Part shown: positions 1-10,113 of the stretch, one piece after another | Numbering within the stretch: the first letter of the stretch is position 1 | Layout of the letters: every line of letters begins with the position of its first letter | NCBI GenBank assembly: GCA_977006965.1 | Contig: OZ345372.1 | Coordinates: forward strand, 1,116,001-1,180,000 | Length of the DNA stretch: 64,000 bases | Direction: 5' to 3' | Source: Phymatolithon calcareum | Taxonomy: Eukaryota > Rhodophyta > Florideophyceae > Hapalidiales | Translations under genes and position numbers: made by a program | The notes under the pieces: model-generated | Told to the model about the DNA's origin: nothing | The model's database searches: none | Seen by the model: only the letters and a program-made list of their open reading frames with translations

Positions 1-84
1 TCCGAACGCAATCAAAGCTTGAAAGGGAACCATGATTTCATAGTCCTCCACATAGTCTCCGGCGAGAATGAGGATGCGCTTCAT
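1..84 (-). CDS. DJ-1/PfpI family protein, N-terminal fragment
   Basis: The minus strand opens an ATG at 84-82 and stays open to the window edge for 28 codons. The peptide begins [16 protein letters not shown] and continues with an MVPFQAL motif. This matches the first beta strand and the conserved acidic and VPFQAL segment of plant-type DJ-1/PfpI proteins (class I glutamine amidotransferase-like fold; members act as glyoxalases, deglycases or chaperones). The nucleophile-elbow cysteine lies outside the window, so activity cannot be judged. The gene lies downstream of the aspartyl protease on the same strand, with about 180 bp between them. The family call rests on this short but characteristic N-terminus. 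Confidence 0.75.
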   Translation of the reverse strand, partial: MKRILILAGDYVEDYEIMVPFQALIAFG

Positions 85-261
85 TTTTGCGATCCGGTCG
101 GATGATCGGCCTCTCCGTCTGGGAGATTGTCAAGGTGGACCTACTGTATTTCCAAAAGGCCTTGAATATAAGTTAAGATTGCAAAATCTGGTTAAAAATT
201 TTATGATTCAGTTTCAAATTGAGCATTCCCCGTATCTATTCCCTCTCATCAAACAGCTTTG

Positions 262-2034
262 TCATTGTGGTGATGAAGCTAGAGGTTGAAGCGACTCTTC
301 AAGCTCCAAGGCGTCTACTCTGGCATCTTCCGCCAACGATCTTCTTTTCTTGATGATACAGACGACCACGGCAATCAAAGCAATGAGAATAACAAGGGTG
401 ATAACAACACCAGCGATGACGTATCCCAAATTCCCAACCACCTTGCTGATGGCGCACATTAGTTTCGTAGGCGTACCCGGCACGCAAGCACCGAGAGGTA
501 TATCCCAGAAACAGTTTTCCGCCCCGAGTTTCGCGCAGTCATCGCACGTTTTCGCGACCACGCATTTCGCAACATTTGACTGCGCCACGGGTGGCACCGG
601 TGTATGCTTATTCTTCTTCTTATTTAGTTGCGTCGGATGACGTCTTGGAAGCTTATGCTGCAGGTCTGGCTTCTTGACGGGGAGTGAAGAAATGTTCGAT
701 TTCCTTTTGGGCTCACAATTGCCGCCGGATTCTGCAAATCCAATGCGTTCGTTGACACGATCGTAGATCGTGAGATATTTCTTCATCACTGTGTTTCCAA
801 AAATGATATCCACGCCGCCGCTCATAGTGTCGAGCTCCATCAAACCCACGCACCAATAATCCGGGCCCTTGGACTTGTAATTAATCATGTATTCGTTCGC
901 ATCAAGAGTGATATCGAAATTCTCCAGACGGAATACTAACGTTGGCAATTTCAGCCGATCCTCGTCTTGAATGCGCACACAATGCGCGGGTCGGAACCAG
1001 GTATGTGCATTACAGAGCTTCGGGATGCGGCAGTAATACGTTTGTAAGTGCTCAACGACCCTTCTAAAGGCGCGTTTTGAGAACACGATCAGAGTCGTCC
1101 CGGAATCAACAATGGCGCGGTTATAGGACGGAAGTTCCAGCTCGCGCGACCCTATTTGCAAGTTACCGAGCAGTTTCATGTTATAAAACGTCTTTGGGTG
1201 TGTCAGACGCATCGGCACCCATGAGATATTCGTGGTGGCAATTCTGGGGTCGTAAGCACCCAGCGTGATCTTTCCTCCGGTATCGGTCATGCAAATTGAA
1301 AACATATCCTTCAACTTGAGGTGATCTCTCGCAGACTCAAATGTCGGCTTAACACAGCTCGGATTACATCCCAATCTCGGATATGCCATGCCCATAATTC
1401 CGTCAACTTGATTGCGCTCAAAATCAGGGCTATCGCTCCGAATTCCGCCAAAGATCACGGGAAACTTAACGTCACCCCATTGTAACACATCACTAACCAG
1501 CACACCTTTCGCGCCGCTGCCGTCTCCAAAACTGAGGTGAAACGCGCACTTCGTGTCATCAGAATACGCGCAACATGCTTGTTTCGACGAGCATTTCCCG
1601 CATACATACGGCGAACAGCGGTTACTTTCGCATTCCGGATCCGAGCAATCAATGAGTCTCGCCTGTCCAGAGTCCGATTTGGCCATATCGTAACGCATGT
1701 CGCCCTTTTTGCAGTTGGTACATTCTTGCATGGGGACAGCCAATGTCGCGGAACCAGTGTCGATCTGCACCCGCACGGTCTGTCCGCCAAGCTTCACGCG
1801 GGCGTAATACTCTCCGACCGCGACTATTCCACCGTATAGTCGCACCTCATGGTAGCGGGCGGTCCATGCCCCTAGCGAGTCCTGCTCGTGCAGAGTGACG
1901 GCATCATGAAAGCCGCGCGTAGAGCCTGGTACAAGCGATCGCGCTTGACGCACCTCTAGCTGAAGTTCCCGGCAGTACGCACAGTGGAGAATAGCAGCTA
2001 GTGCGAGACAGATAAGCTTCACGAGCGGACCCAT
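262..2034 (-). CDS. Membrane-anchored pepsin-family (A1) aspartyl protease
   Basis: A 590-residue intronless ORF. It begins with a signal peptide (hydrophobic stretch at residues 4-21, then cysteines). The first catalytic motif, VQIDTGSATL, is at about residue 90 and the second, AIVDSGTTLIVF, at about residue 310. The family spacing and the FGDGSGAKG and GIMGMAYP segments are present. A cysteine-rich insert (CTNCKKGD, CSPYVCGKC) sits early in the N-lobe. After the protease fold come a basic linker, a small PSI-like cysteine module (CDDCAKLGAENCFWD), a transmembrane helix (GYVIAGVVITLVILIALI) and a short basic tail (IIKKRRS). This is a type I membrane protease of the secretory or vacuolar route, like BACE or nepenthesin/yapsin-type enzymes. 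Both catalytic Asp residues are intact. The substrate cannot be inferred. Confidence 0.9.
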   Translation of the reverse strand: MGPLVKLICLALAAILHCAYCRELQLEVRQARSLVPGSTRGFHDAVTLHEQDSLGAWTARYHEVRLYGGIVAVGEYYARVKLGGQTVRVQIDTGSATLAVPMQECTNCKKGDMRYDMAKSDSGQARLIDCSDPECESNRCSPYVCGKCSSKQACCAYSDDTKCAFHLSFGDGSGAKGVLVSDVLQWGDVKFPVIFGGIRSDSPDFERNQVDGIMGMAYPRLGCNPSCVKPTFESARDHLKLKDMFSICMTDTGGKITLGAYDPRIATTNISWVPMRLTHPKTFYNMKLLGNLQIGSRELELPSYNRAIVDSGTTLIVFSKRAFRRVVEHLQTYYCRIPKLCNAHTWFRPAHCVRIQDEDRLKLPTLVFRLENFDITLDANEYMINYKSKGPDYWCVGLMELDTMSGGVDIIFGNTVMKKYLTIYDRVNERIGFAESGGNCEPKRKSNISSLPVKKPDLQHKLPRRHPTQLNKKKNKHTPVPPVAQSNVAKCVVAKTCDDCAKLGAENCFWDIPLGACVPGTPTKLMCAISKVVGNLGYVIAGVVITLVILIALIAVVVCIIKKRRSLAEDARVDALELEESLQPLASSPQ

Positions 2035-2452
2035 ACTGTGCGCATTGAGGTGTCACAAAGCGCAGACAGCGAGCACTGGAGGTGCTCTACTCGCCCTAGA
2101 ACGGGACACAGGAAGATGGGATGGGAAGAAACGTTGCGCCGCCAGAAATAGGTGAAGGATGATCATGCATTTTGTAGTTCTGCCATCCAAAGGCACCTGA
2201 CTGCACGTGCATGCACTGGGGACAAGAAACGAGAGTAGAAAAATTATGATACGCTGACAGTGGATTAATATTGATTGTGTTTCGATCATCCTGGTTCACG
2301 GAGACATTGAGGAATTATAGCGGAGGACAATTAAAGTGGTAATGCTCTGCGAAGAGATTTTGCATTAGGCAAGTCGCTGTACCATCGTAGAACGCAGGAC
2401 GGGAAAGGGAGTTTTAAGGTTTCACACCAGTTGTTTAGAAGGGATGTCTGCC
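2035..2452. other. Intergenic, no gene seen
   Basis: Between the protease start and the left end of the TIR element. Two short overlapping minus-strand ORFs here have no recognisable motif. The protease promoter must lie in the first part of this interval, but I see no defined box. Confidence 0.5.
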
Positions 2453-2466
2453 ATATCCCTACTATT

Positions 2467-2494
2467 CCAAATGACCACTGCAGTGGTCATTTGG
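2467..2494. repeat. Palindrome copy 1 (AAATGACCACT type)
   Basis: A perfect 28-bp palindrome with half-site CCAAATGACCACTG, immediately inside the left terminal inverted repeat. The same half-site recurs at 2531, 3441 and 3656. Confidence 0.9.
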
Positions 2495-2530
2495 ACTTTG
2501 GGGGCGAATTTATGACAAGGTTACGTAACT

Positions 2531-2556
2531 CAAATGACCACTACAGTGGTCATTTG
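2531..2556. repeat. Palindrome copy 2
   Basis: CAAATGACCACT and its inverse, separated by the dinucleotide AC. About 64 bp from copy 1, in the left subterminal region. Confidence 0.9.
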
Positions 2557-2767
2557 CAACTAGTTGCTGGGAGATCGACAATCCTTGAACTTGCTATCAC
2601 TGCTTGTTATACGAGAGCTCAATACCAACCATGCATGATAGATGCTTCGTGCAGAGTAGTGGAATACAATAGAAAAGCAGTAAAATAAATTATTGAGAAA
2701 TCCCGAGCTTTTGTCTGCACTCCGCACGATCAACCCCGTTTGTTCTGGCGAAGGCAGTAACATCTCC

Positions 2768-3280
2768 ATGGCTGATAGCTTTCAGCGTAGAGGGAGAAGT
2801 CGTGGAAGGGGATCGCGAGGAAGACCACGCACAACTCGTGATAGAGGAGGACGTTCTGGAGTGACTCGAGAAGGTGACGCATCGCATGGGTGGAAAATGC
2901 GCACCCCAGAGTCACATGGTATAATGTAAGAGGAGGAGTTTACTAATGGCTTTCTCTCGCATAAAGCAAAGCTTTTCTGCGTGTCTGCTATAGAGCATCT
3001 CAAGATTGAACTACAGGCTCAACAGTTAACATCAAGTCGCGTGGACCAAGTCGTCCTCTTTTGTGGAGATTTTCTGCGACATTGCAAGATTTGGATGAAT
3101 GAATGGATTGCTCTACATTCTACTGAAGCGGCACCAATTCGAATGCGTGACCTCTATCAGTACTTAGGCATTCTTCTTCAATCTCATTTAACGGGCTTGA
3201 GTTTTGAGAAAACGATCGACATACAGAGGGACCTTGGGAGCATTGTTCCTTCGCTGGAAATTTCCAGCGAAGATTCATAA
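2768..3280 (+). pseudogene. Transposase-like fragment (RG-rich N-terminus plus piggyBac-like segment)
   Basis: Two open stretches in different frames. The first, from ATG 2768, is an Arg/Gly-rich segment (SRGRGSRGRPRTTRDRGGRS). The second (2981-3280) includes WMNEWIALHSTEAAPIRMRD, then a LYQYLGILLQSHLTGLS stretch. The second resembles the start of piggyBac-type transposase domains, where a helix leads into an ELxxFLGI-like motif. No catalytic Asp region remains before the right terminus. The family call is tentative and rests on this one segment and the element's termini. Confidence 0.35.
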
Positions 3281-3440
3281 GCACCCACATTCAGCTCAAC
3301 TAAATGCAGAGTACATCCGTAGTAGACCGTTCACGAACCATTCCGAACGTTTTAGGTGGTTTTGGCGCCCGAAAAATGACCGTTCATAAATAAATATTGC
3401 ACAAATCATGTTTTTTCATAATTGTGATTACTATGTGCCT

Positions 3441-3470
3441 TTCAAATGACCACTGTAGTGATCATTTGAA
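3441..3470. repeat. Palindrome copy 3
   Basis: TTCAAATGACCACT and its inverse with one mismatch, in the right subterminal region of the same element. Confidence 0.85.
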
Positions 3471-3655
3471 GTTTTGCGTCAAAACGGACAACTAAAGTAG
3501 GCTCAGATGCTCGGCACTGCCAGGTCTCTAGTTCAAGATTGGGGCCGTTTTTAGCTAAACGGACTTCGCGAGCGGATAGAACAAGTCACAAGCTACCATC
3601 CCTGTTCATTTCATGCTCAGCAATGAATTTTGGACGAATTTGTGACACAAAATAG

Positions 3656-3681
3656 AAAATGACCACTACAGTGGTCATTTT
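3656..3681. repeat. Palindrome copy 4
   Basis: AAAATGACCACT and its inverse around the dinucleotide AC, immediately inside the right terminal inverted repeat and mirroring copy 1. Confidence 0.9.
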
Positions 3682-3700
3682 TTTCCAATAGTAGGGATAT

Positions 3701-4439
3701 AAGAGGAGACTTTGAGAAGAGTTCTATGAAATTTCCGTCTAATTTTTACCAAAACAACTTGAAACTAGTCAAAATACCACAGAAAATCGACGAGAAACGT
3801 CAAGGGCATTTGTAGGCGTACAGTTAATTGCGCGCACTAGCAATATTGACAAAAACATCTCCAGTCTATCATGGACTGTATTAAGTAATCATTTTATGAT
3901 GGGCCGTGGTAACTGTCTTTCCATAGCAACTACTTTAAAGATAGGCGGCTTTAATCCACCGTCAGATCGAAATATGCATCGACGTCGCCTACAGTTAAAA
4001 TAGTTTCAAGAGCAATCGCGTCGGACGTTCTCGTTGAGTTCTACTGCTCAACCTCTTTATCGTGGCGTCTTGACGTTGCATCTAGCGGTTACAACCTAAT
4101 GTCTGCCTCGCCCAGGACGAATATTTGCTCAGGCTCTCACAAGGGTGAAAGGCTTGAAAAAGGCTCAGAATGCGGTCAGTCTTGCTAACAATATGCGGCG
4201 GGAGACGCCGGAGCAAACACTCCGGTCTATAACTAGACTTGCGCTAGAAAGCGGTTATGAAATCTTAAATTTTTATGGTACATTTGTTTACTCGCGGTCT
4301 ACGGACCTCGGTAACTTTTGTGTTTTGTCTATCATTGTCACGCGCACAGCTCGATAGCAGCTACCCGTGTTCTACATTAAGATTTCCAGACTCACCTCGA
4401 TGCTGAAACAGGTAAGCTCATGGAGGGATCCTTCTGCAT
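3701..4439. other. Intergenic, no gene seen
   Basis: No motif-bearing ORF. A 70-codon plus-strand ORF at 4145-4357 has no recognisable domain and atypical composition. Confidence 0.4.
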
Positions 4440-4451
4440 CGGCACCCTCTT

Positions 4452-4527
4452 AATAATAATAATGAATGGTTTATTCCCCTCTCGGGTAATCACGCTTCTT
4501 CTCTGCCAGTCGCTCGTCATTAGGCGA
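4452..4527 (-). mobile_element. 76-bp 5'-truncated non-LTR retroposon tail
   Basis: Flanked by a perfect 12-bp direct repeat CGGCACCCTCTT (4440-4451 and 4528-4539). Read on the minus strand the insert ends in GGGGAATAAACCATTC followed by four ATT units, a typical microsatellite 3' tail of a LINE or SINE, and it starts abruptly, as 5'-truncated copies do. The core GCAGAGAAGAAGCGTG is shared with the repeats at 45396-45490 and 51895-51975 plus 60442-60490. Confidence 0.75.
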
Positions 4528-4539
4528 CGGCACCCTCTT

Positions 4540-5925
4540 GGTCAGCAAGCAATGGACTTTCAAATTTTTCTCGGCACTGGACAAGTATTCTGACACGTTG
4601 TCTTGGACATAGCATGTGCACTGCCTGGCTTGTGAAGTATGGCAACCACCAACAATTCAGCCCGTTGCTGAAAACATAGTACCTGAATTGAAGAAACGAG
4701 ACCAGGACAACCTAGGAGACACTTCAGGCTCCTCAGCGAGTTTGCTGGATGAGGAACGGAATTCACCTCGTCCTGGAAATGTCCCCGGTAGAACGGCGCA
4801 GAAAACGCGCAAAGAATCCTTTGGAGCGAATCCCCCAATGGCTCAACCTGATCATGCAGCTCTTCACGGGCGACCGCTTAGTGGTTCTCTCGTCGAGGCG
4901 GAAAAGAATCAATGTCTGTACCCACAGGACAGGTTGAAGTAACCCGTGCTGCCGTCAAGTCTTCGAAGACCGCTAACATTTCCGGTACGTACTCCCGATT
5001 CTGTTCGAAATTCAGGGTTATTAAGGACTCAAAAACCGAGGATAATATCATCGATAACCTCTAGCCCAAAGAGCCCTTTGTTTCAGACTTACGACCCCTA
5101 CGATTCGATAATGTGCCCCAGCGATTGCGCAAGGCGTCAGCACCCCAAGTCTAAACTTTTATAAACTTTCGCCTTCAATTCCCGCAATTCAAGTTGAACA
5201 TATGGCATCTCAACGAATCAATTTCTCTGGCCTGAAAGTTCGGTGATACCGAACCAACTCTCATGAGCAATCTCGAGGAATACCTCGAAAGTTATCATTT
5301 GACCCAAGAGGAGATTATCATCACGGAAAAAGTTCTCGACATATTAATTTTCTTCACCATCGTCTTTTACGACGACATGGAATAGACAATGCGTCAATAG
5401 AGATGCGACCCTGAGCCTCATAGGAAATCTGACTAGTGGACCCAAGCTTTTCCCTCCACCCTTTTTCCGGCGGAGGGTTTTTGCAGCTAGGGCTAAGACG
5501 CAAATCCGGGTTACACGGATTTGAGTAGATTATAGAAGTTTCAAGAGCGTAGCTTCTGAAACGCATCTCCCTTGCAGTCTTATGAGTTTTTCTGATGGCG
5601 TTTAATCATTCCAAAGTAATAAAAGCATTGTCGCTGAGTAATGCTCATAGATGGAAACTGTTCGCTTGTGCACTGGGTAGCTAGTTCTTCCCATCCTGTA
5701 ATGCAGGCACGCGCGAGGGGCATAAGATCCCTTCGGCTGCGAAGGGACACGTCCCAAAAGAGGCGTGCATTATGCAGAGATGCACTCGGGAAGCAATACG
5801 TTTCTTCTTCTTCTCTATTGCGGGTTTTCGAAGTTGTCCTAGAACAACTCCACATCCTTACGGCTACAGTAAACCTAACAGATACTAGTGGTTCTTGATG
5901 TCACAACAGCTCAAAGCTGCACAAA
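4540..5925. other. Intergenic, no gene seen
   Basis: Several short overlapping ORFs on both strands without recognisable motifs. A weak hairpin built on CCCTCC and GGAGGG lies near 5453-5478. Confidence 0.4.
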
Positions 5926-6180
5926 GTGCAGACCTTCGGGGAGCTTAACATCCGTATAAATACGTTTCACTACCCAGCTTCTCGTTTCGACACGGAACTG
6001 CGGAGAGCAACCACTATCGACGCGGTACTGAGGTCTAGAGACCTACGATGGAACTGGATTAGACGCGTTCTTAGAATGGTCGATCACTGCCTGGTCCGCA
6101 TGTGCAGATGCAAGGCGACCGGCCAACATCAGGATCAATATTTGGTGACGTACCGGACCAAGACGTGCCAGCCACTCTAA
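5926..6180 (+). pseudogene. Possible LINE polyprotein C-terminal scrap
   Basis: An 84-codon ORF containing RSRDLRWNWIRRVLRMVDH. The pattern R-x-LRW-x-x-x-VLRM is a hallmark of the region after the reverse transcriptase in many non-LTR elements (usual form RLRWFGHVLRM). No reverse-transcriptase motifs are visible upstream, so if the call is right this is a severely truncated copy. Confidence 0.3.
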
Positions 6181-7034
6181 AATTTGTGAACAACAAAAGG
6201 ATATAGTGGAAGAAACTAAGGCACTCGAATCGCTGCTAGCCCCATTAGACAACTGGGCCAAAGGGATTGGTCCCCCTGATCAGGAAGGACGTGTGTGAAG
6301 GGACTATTGAGGCCATATGAAGGATATCATCACAGGAGCTGGAAACGGAGTACGGGGCGAATGAACGAGTGAAGGATATCATCACAGCCCCCCTCGCACC
6401 GTACGGAGTTGAAAGCTTGTACACGTGTATCTTGTGGTGCGGTTTTCGATGCGTGTGGATGACGGCTTACTTGAATGGGTGACCTTGAACCAAGAAGGGA
6501 GTTTCGATGTTTGTGTTCGTACTGATATTCTGCTTAGTGCGTTAGAAATTTCGGAAATATATTTCGAGGTGGGCGTGGTGGGAATTGAACTCGTGACTGT
6601 ACTTTGGAAAGCGCAGTGTATGGTAGCGTAAACTGGGCCCATAACCTGTAGTGGGTAGCTCGTACAGTAGACAATGTCTGACCCCTGGTAATCTGAGGGC
6701 TGCTGGTGACCGAGCGAACGGAACCTTCTCTTTCTCCCACTCTCGAGTTCCTTGTACGCTTCCTGATGGATTGTTTTTTATTCCACGAGTTCGTCCACTT
6801 TGACAATTTGTTAACATTGCTTTCATATCTTCTGCCTTTTACTCAAGCTCATCCACAGCCAACTGTTCATGAAGAACCCTCGACTGCGTGCAATTTTATT
6901 CCGGTGCCTTAGTTTTTTTGGATCCTCAGTGCCGCCCACAGTATCCTGCAGTAGAGTAGTTGCAGGGGAAAGTCCCTTGGTAGTTGTGTTTCTACTAAGT
7001 TTTTGTTCTCACTGGATCTTAAATTTGTACCTCT
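6181..7034. other. Intergenic, no gene seen
   Basis: Contains a degraded tRNA-like B-box on the minus strand near 6585-6600 (see rejected items) and no supported gene. Confidence 0.4.
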
Positions 7035-7062
7035 ATTGTCCTGCTAGATCTAGTAGGACAAT
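7035..7062. repeat. 28-bp near-perfect palindrome
   Basis: ATTGTCCTGCTAGA followed by its inverse with one mismatch, centred on AGATCT. It lies about 230 bp upstream of the acyl-CoA oxidase start. Confidence 0.8.
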
Positions 7063-7290
7063 ACTATGATATGGCTAGAATTGAAGAATATCTGCGTTAA
7101 TAGGATAATTCTTTGAATATCGTGCAGCCTTATAGCGAGGGGACCAAAAAATTTCAGCCTTGAGCCAGGATGAGGAAATCCGCCAAGTTCCACTTTGCAA
7201 TCTCAAGGGCATGAGATATCGCAAAAATGGAGCCGTACCGAGTCGCATCTTCATGTGCGTCAGGCTTGGTGTCGCACCCCTCACCCCGCA

Positions 7291-9285
7291 ATGGCGCAGT
7301 CTAAGCAAGTCAGACTGTCGATACACCTGACATCTGCAAATGATCTAGATTTACAAACGGCCCTTCCCACGAATGGGATGAAACCGTTGCCGTCGCCCGA
7401 TGCGACACGTCGTAACTGGCTGCGACTTCACCCAGTACCGCACGGACTAAGCGTTCCCGGTCTCGCCTTTCTCCTTGAGCATGATAACCGTGCCATGCGC
7501 GCCAGGCTGCGCGACTTTCTCTGCGATGATGCTTTCACGCCCGTTTATGACCTTCCACTCGCAGAGGAACGCGCAGTGGCGTTAAAGCGATTGCAAATGA
7601 TATGTGCAAAACCAGGACGGTTCATTTCCGTGCGCGACTTTTTGACGAACCCATTGCGAGTCTTTGCAGCGCATGAATTGGTCGGACTAGCAGATGGAAG
7701 TTTGGCAACCAAAATGACAGTGCAATTCAACTTGGCAGGTGGAACTGTGCTGAAGCTCGGCACAAAGCGGCACCATGGTCAGTTTCTAGATGATGTGGAC
7801 TCCTTGCGACGCATTGGGTGTTTTGCGTTGACCGAATTGAGTTATGGCAATAATGCTGTCATGATGGAAACAACGGCTGTTTACGATGTCAATACGCAGG
7901 AGTTTGTCATCAACACCGGCTCTGTCGGGGCGCAGAAATATTGGATCACGAATTCGGCCATCCATGCGCACTTTGCAGTTGTCTTTGCACAGCTCTATGT
8001 GAAGGGCAAGCCCCGCGGAGTGCACGCGTTCATCGTGCAAATCCGCGACATGGAGACGCATTCACCAATGCCCGGTGTATTTATCGCAGACATGCTTGAA
8101 AAAATCGGATGCAATGGTGTTGACAACGGACGACTTAGCTTCTCATCCGTGCGCATTCCTCGTGAGAATTTGCTCAACAAGTTCTCGGACGTCAGCCCAT
8201 CCGGCGATTTCACGACTACAGTGCGTGGCAAGCGGCAGTTGTTTGCGAAAGTCGCAGACCAGTTGCTGTCAGGTCGGCTATGTATTGCGTCGATGATGCT
8301 GGGCACTGCGAAACTTGCATCGACCATTGCAGTGCGCTACGCAATATCACGTCTCGCAGTTGGACCCGGTGGTGCCAGCGACACTCCGCTGCTGACATAC
8401 CAACTGCAGCAGCGCGCTCTCGCTCCGCTTATAGCGAGAGTGTACGCGTCTGCCATAGCTCTAGACTATTGCAAGGACCGATATGTCGCATTACAGCCGG
8501 ACGCTAATGACGAGGATATGTGGCGCGAGGCAGTTGTGTTATGTTGTGCAATCAAGCCACTTGTGACGTGGACTGCTGAGGAAGTTGTGTCGGTGATGCG
8601 GGAACGATGCGGTGGACAAGGATATCTGTCAAAGAACCGATTCGGACACATGCTCGGTTTCGCACACGCAGGTATCACTGCAGAGGGTGATGATTCTGTG
8701 CTCATGCAAAAGACAGCTAAAGAATTGCTTGTGCTTGTAGCACAGCGACGCGTACAAATTCCACGTGCGGACGCGACAGTTGGTCAAGATTCAGTAGGTG
8801 AATTGCGTGTGTTACGAGGGCTGCTTGCAGCGCGAGAGGCTCGAGTTGTCAGTGAATTGGCAAAGAAAATGAGCGCGGCGGAGAGAGAGGGGACGATTTT
8901 TGAGACGTGGATGCTGAGCGAATCTGGCCTTGTGCAGTCGGCTGCTATGGCGTTTGTGGAGATGTTGGCGTTTGAACGTCTGTCCGCTGCAATGGACATG
9001 CCAGGAGGACGGGAGAACAGAGTCTGGCTTGCGGAGATTCAACGATTGTATGCCTTGGATTGTGTGAACAGGGATCTTGGCTGGTTTTTAGCAAGCGGGG
9101 TTCTCGCACCAGCAGCAAAGGGAAAGCAGGTGGAGAAGGAAATGCAACGAATGTGCAGCAAGATTGGACCGGTGTTGCCTCATCTCGTTGATGCATTCGG
9201 TATTCCGGATAAGCTCGTCGGTGCACCTATTGCAGGCGACTGGATTGCTGCAAACCCCCTGCCGCATCCTCATGCGAAAATGTAA
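7291..9285 (+). CDS. Peroxisomal acyl-CoA oxidase
   Basis: First, FAD-dependent step of peroxisomal beta-oxidation (acyl-CoA to trans-2-enoyl-CoA, yielding hydrogen peroxide). Diagnostic segments are [19 protein letters not shown] (FAD-contacting TELxxGxN region), an AQKYWITN-like segment, and the C-terminal [15 protein letters not shown] and [18 protein letters not shown] segments typical of acyl-CoA oxidases. The frame is open from an ATG at 7195. I prefer the ATG at 7291 (664 residues, family length, good upstream context); 7378 is also possible. The protein ends in AKM, which fits a variant PTS1 peroxisomal signal. No intron. It converges on the SDF2-like gene with about 150 bp between stops. 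Confidence 0.9.
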   Translation: MAQSKQVRLSIHLTSANDLDLQTALPTNGMKPLPSPDATRRNWLRLHPVPHGLSVPGLAFLLEHDNRAMRARLRDFLCDDAFTPVYDLPLAEERAVALKRLQMICAKPGRFISVRDFLTNPLRVFAAHELVGLADGSLATKMTVQFNLAGGTVLKLGTKRHHGQFLDDVDSLRRIGCFALTELSYGNNAVMMETTAVYDVNTQEFVINTGSVGAQKYWITNSAIHAHFAVVFAQLYVKGKPRGVHAFIVQIRDMETHSPMPGVFIADMLEKIGCNGVDNGRLSFSSVRIPRENLLNKFSDVSPSGDFTTTVRGKRQLFAKVADQLLSGRLCIASMMLGTAKLASTIAVRYAISRLAVGPGGASDTPLLTYQLQQRALAPLIARVYASAIALDYCKDRYVALQPDANDEDMWREAVVLCCAIKPLVTWTAEEVVSVMRERCGGQGYLSKNRFGHMLGFAHAGITAEGDDSVLMQKTAKELLVLVAQRRVQIPRADATVGQDSVGELRVLRGLLAAREARVVSELAKKMSAAEREGTIFETWMLSESGLVQSAAMAFVEMLAFERLSAAMDMPGGRENRVWLAEIQRLYALDCVNRDLGWFLASGVLAPAAKGKQVEKEMQRMCSKIGPVLPHLVDAFGIPDKLVGAPIAGDWIAANPLPHPHAKM

Positions 9286-9435
9286 GAACTTTACTCATGA
9301 ATAGTCTCAGCGTCAGTGCTTTCCTGTAAAGATCCCAGAAAGTGTGGACTATCGGTTTATATATAATAGTGTGAGCTCCTAGCCTCTCAATCAACTGTTT
9401 TACTATAAAGTTAATGAATTCTACGCGGCGCTTCG

Positions 9436-10113
9436 TTACTTCGCGATAACTACCTTCGGTGCGAAGAAGAAACCCTCCGCTGCCTTCCAATAGCAGTCCG
9501 AATTACTCCATTTTCGAGCACTAACATGCAGCTGGTCCGCAATCGGATCGCCGTACTTCATTCGCGCGCTTGCCGACAAGTACGCACCAGTATCAACATG
9601 TTTGAGTCTAAATCGTGCACTTCGTGGCCACTCCTGGCCGTCTTTGACTTTGTCGCACTGCAAGATCCAGTCATCGCCAAAATCGCCCTCCTTCCAAACT
9701 TCATCGTTCTCCACGGCGTACGCGCTCACCTCGTAATCGCTATTCATGGGGGCCTGATGCAGATGACTGTGGAGATTCTTGCTTGTCTGCAAATGCTGAA
9801 AGCGAATCTTCATACCGCATTTCACAGTATCTGACGAAGGCCCGTGATCGTTCGTGCCATGCGCCTCCTTCACTATCCAGAACGAGTTGGCATCGCCCGC
9901 GCTCGACAATCCCGTTACCGATTGTTGCCCTGATCCCCGGGCATATGGGATGGCGTGTGAATGCAACCTGTGGCCGGAGTTGACGTGTTCGAGTTTCAAC
10001 ACCGAACCAAAGGTTACTTTGTCAATCGGTTCGTCGCCGGCCGCTGAATGTGCTGCGACGCAAAGTAGAATTGTGCACATGCAGAGACGAGCGTTTCTGG
10101 TTCGGCGATTCAT
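9436..10113 (-). CDS. SDF2-like secreted MIR-domain protein
   Basis: 225 residues with a cleavable signal peptide (CMCTILLCVAAHSAAGD) followed by MIR repeats. Repeat signatures are VLKLEHVNSGHRLHSHAIPY, IRFQHLQTSKNLHSHLHQAP and FRLKHVDTGAYLSASARM. Single-copy MIR proteins of about 210-225 residues are the SDF2/SDF2L1 family, soluble ER proteins that act with an ERdj3-type DnaJ co-chaperone in quality control of glycosylated or mannosylated clients. No transmembrane domain is present, which excludes full-length protein O-mannosyltransferases. The C-terminus (FFFAPKVVIAK) lacks a clear KDEL signal, so retention probably depends on partners. Confidence 0.85.
   Translation of the reverse strand: MNRRTRNARLCMCTILLCVAAHSAAGDEPIDKVTFGSVLKLEHVNSGHRLHSHAIPYARGSGQQSVTGLSSAGDANSFWIVKEAHGTNDHGPSSDTVKCGMKIRFQHLQTSKNLHSHLHQAPMNSDYEVSAYAVENDEVWKEGDFGDDWILQCDKVKDGQEWPRSARFRLKHVDTGAYLSASARMKYGDPIADQLHVSARKWSNSDCYWKAAEGFFFAPKVVIAK

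Larger units (their letters stand above)
2457..3696 (+). mobile_element. piggyBac-like DNA transposon relic with CCCTACTATT ends
   Basis: The left end reads CCCTACTATT at 2457 and the right end carries its exact inverse, ending at 3696. Both are flanked by ATAT (2453-2456 and 3697-3700), which fits a 4-bp target duplication. CCC termini and a 4-bp duplication suit piggyBac-like elements, although TTAA is the usual target. Inside are four copies of a 26-30 bp palindrome and a fragmentary ORF resembling the N-terminal part of a piggyBac-type (DDE_Tnp_1_7) transposase. At about 1.24 kb it is far too short to be autonomous. The boundaries are well supported by sequence; the superfamily is a moderate inference. 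Confidence 0.55.

Noticed and set aside
6565-6660. tRNA-like sequence on the minus strand (GAGTTCAATTCCC B-box, TTTCCAA loop-like segment)
   Set aside because: The acceptor and T stems do not pair and the A-box is poor. At most it is a decayed tRNA or tRNA-derived repeat.
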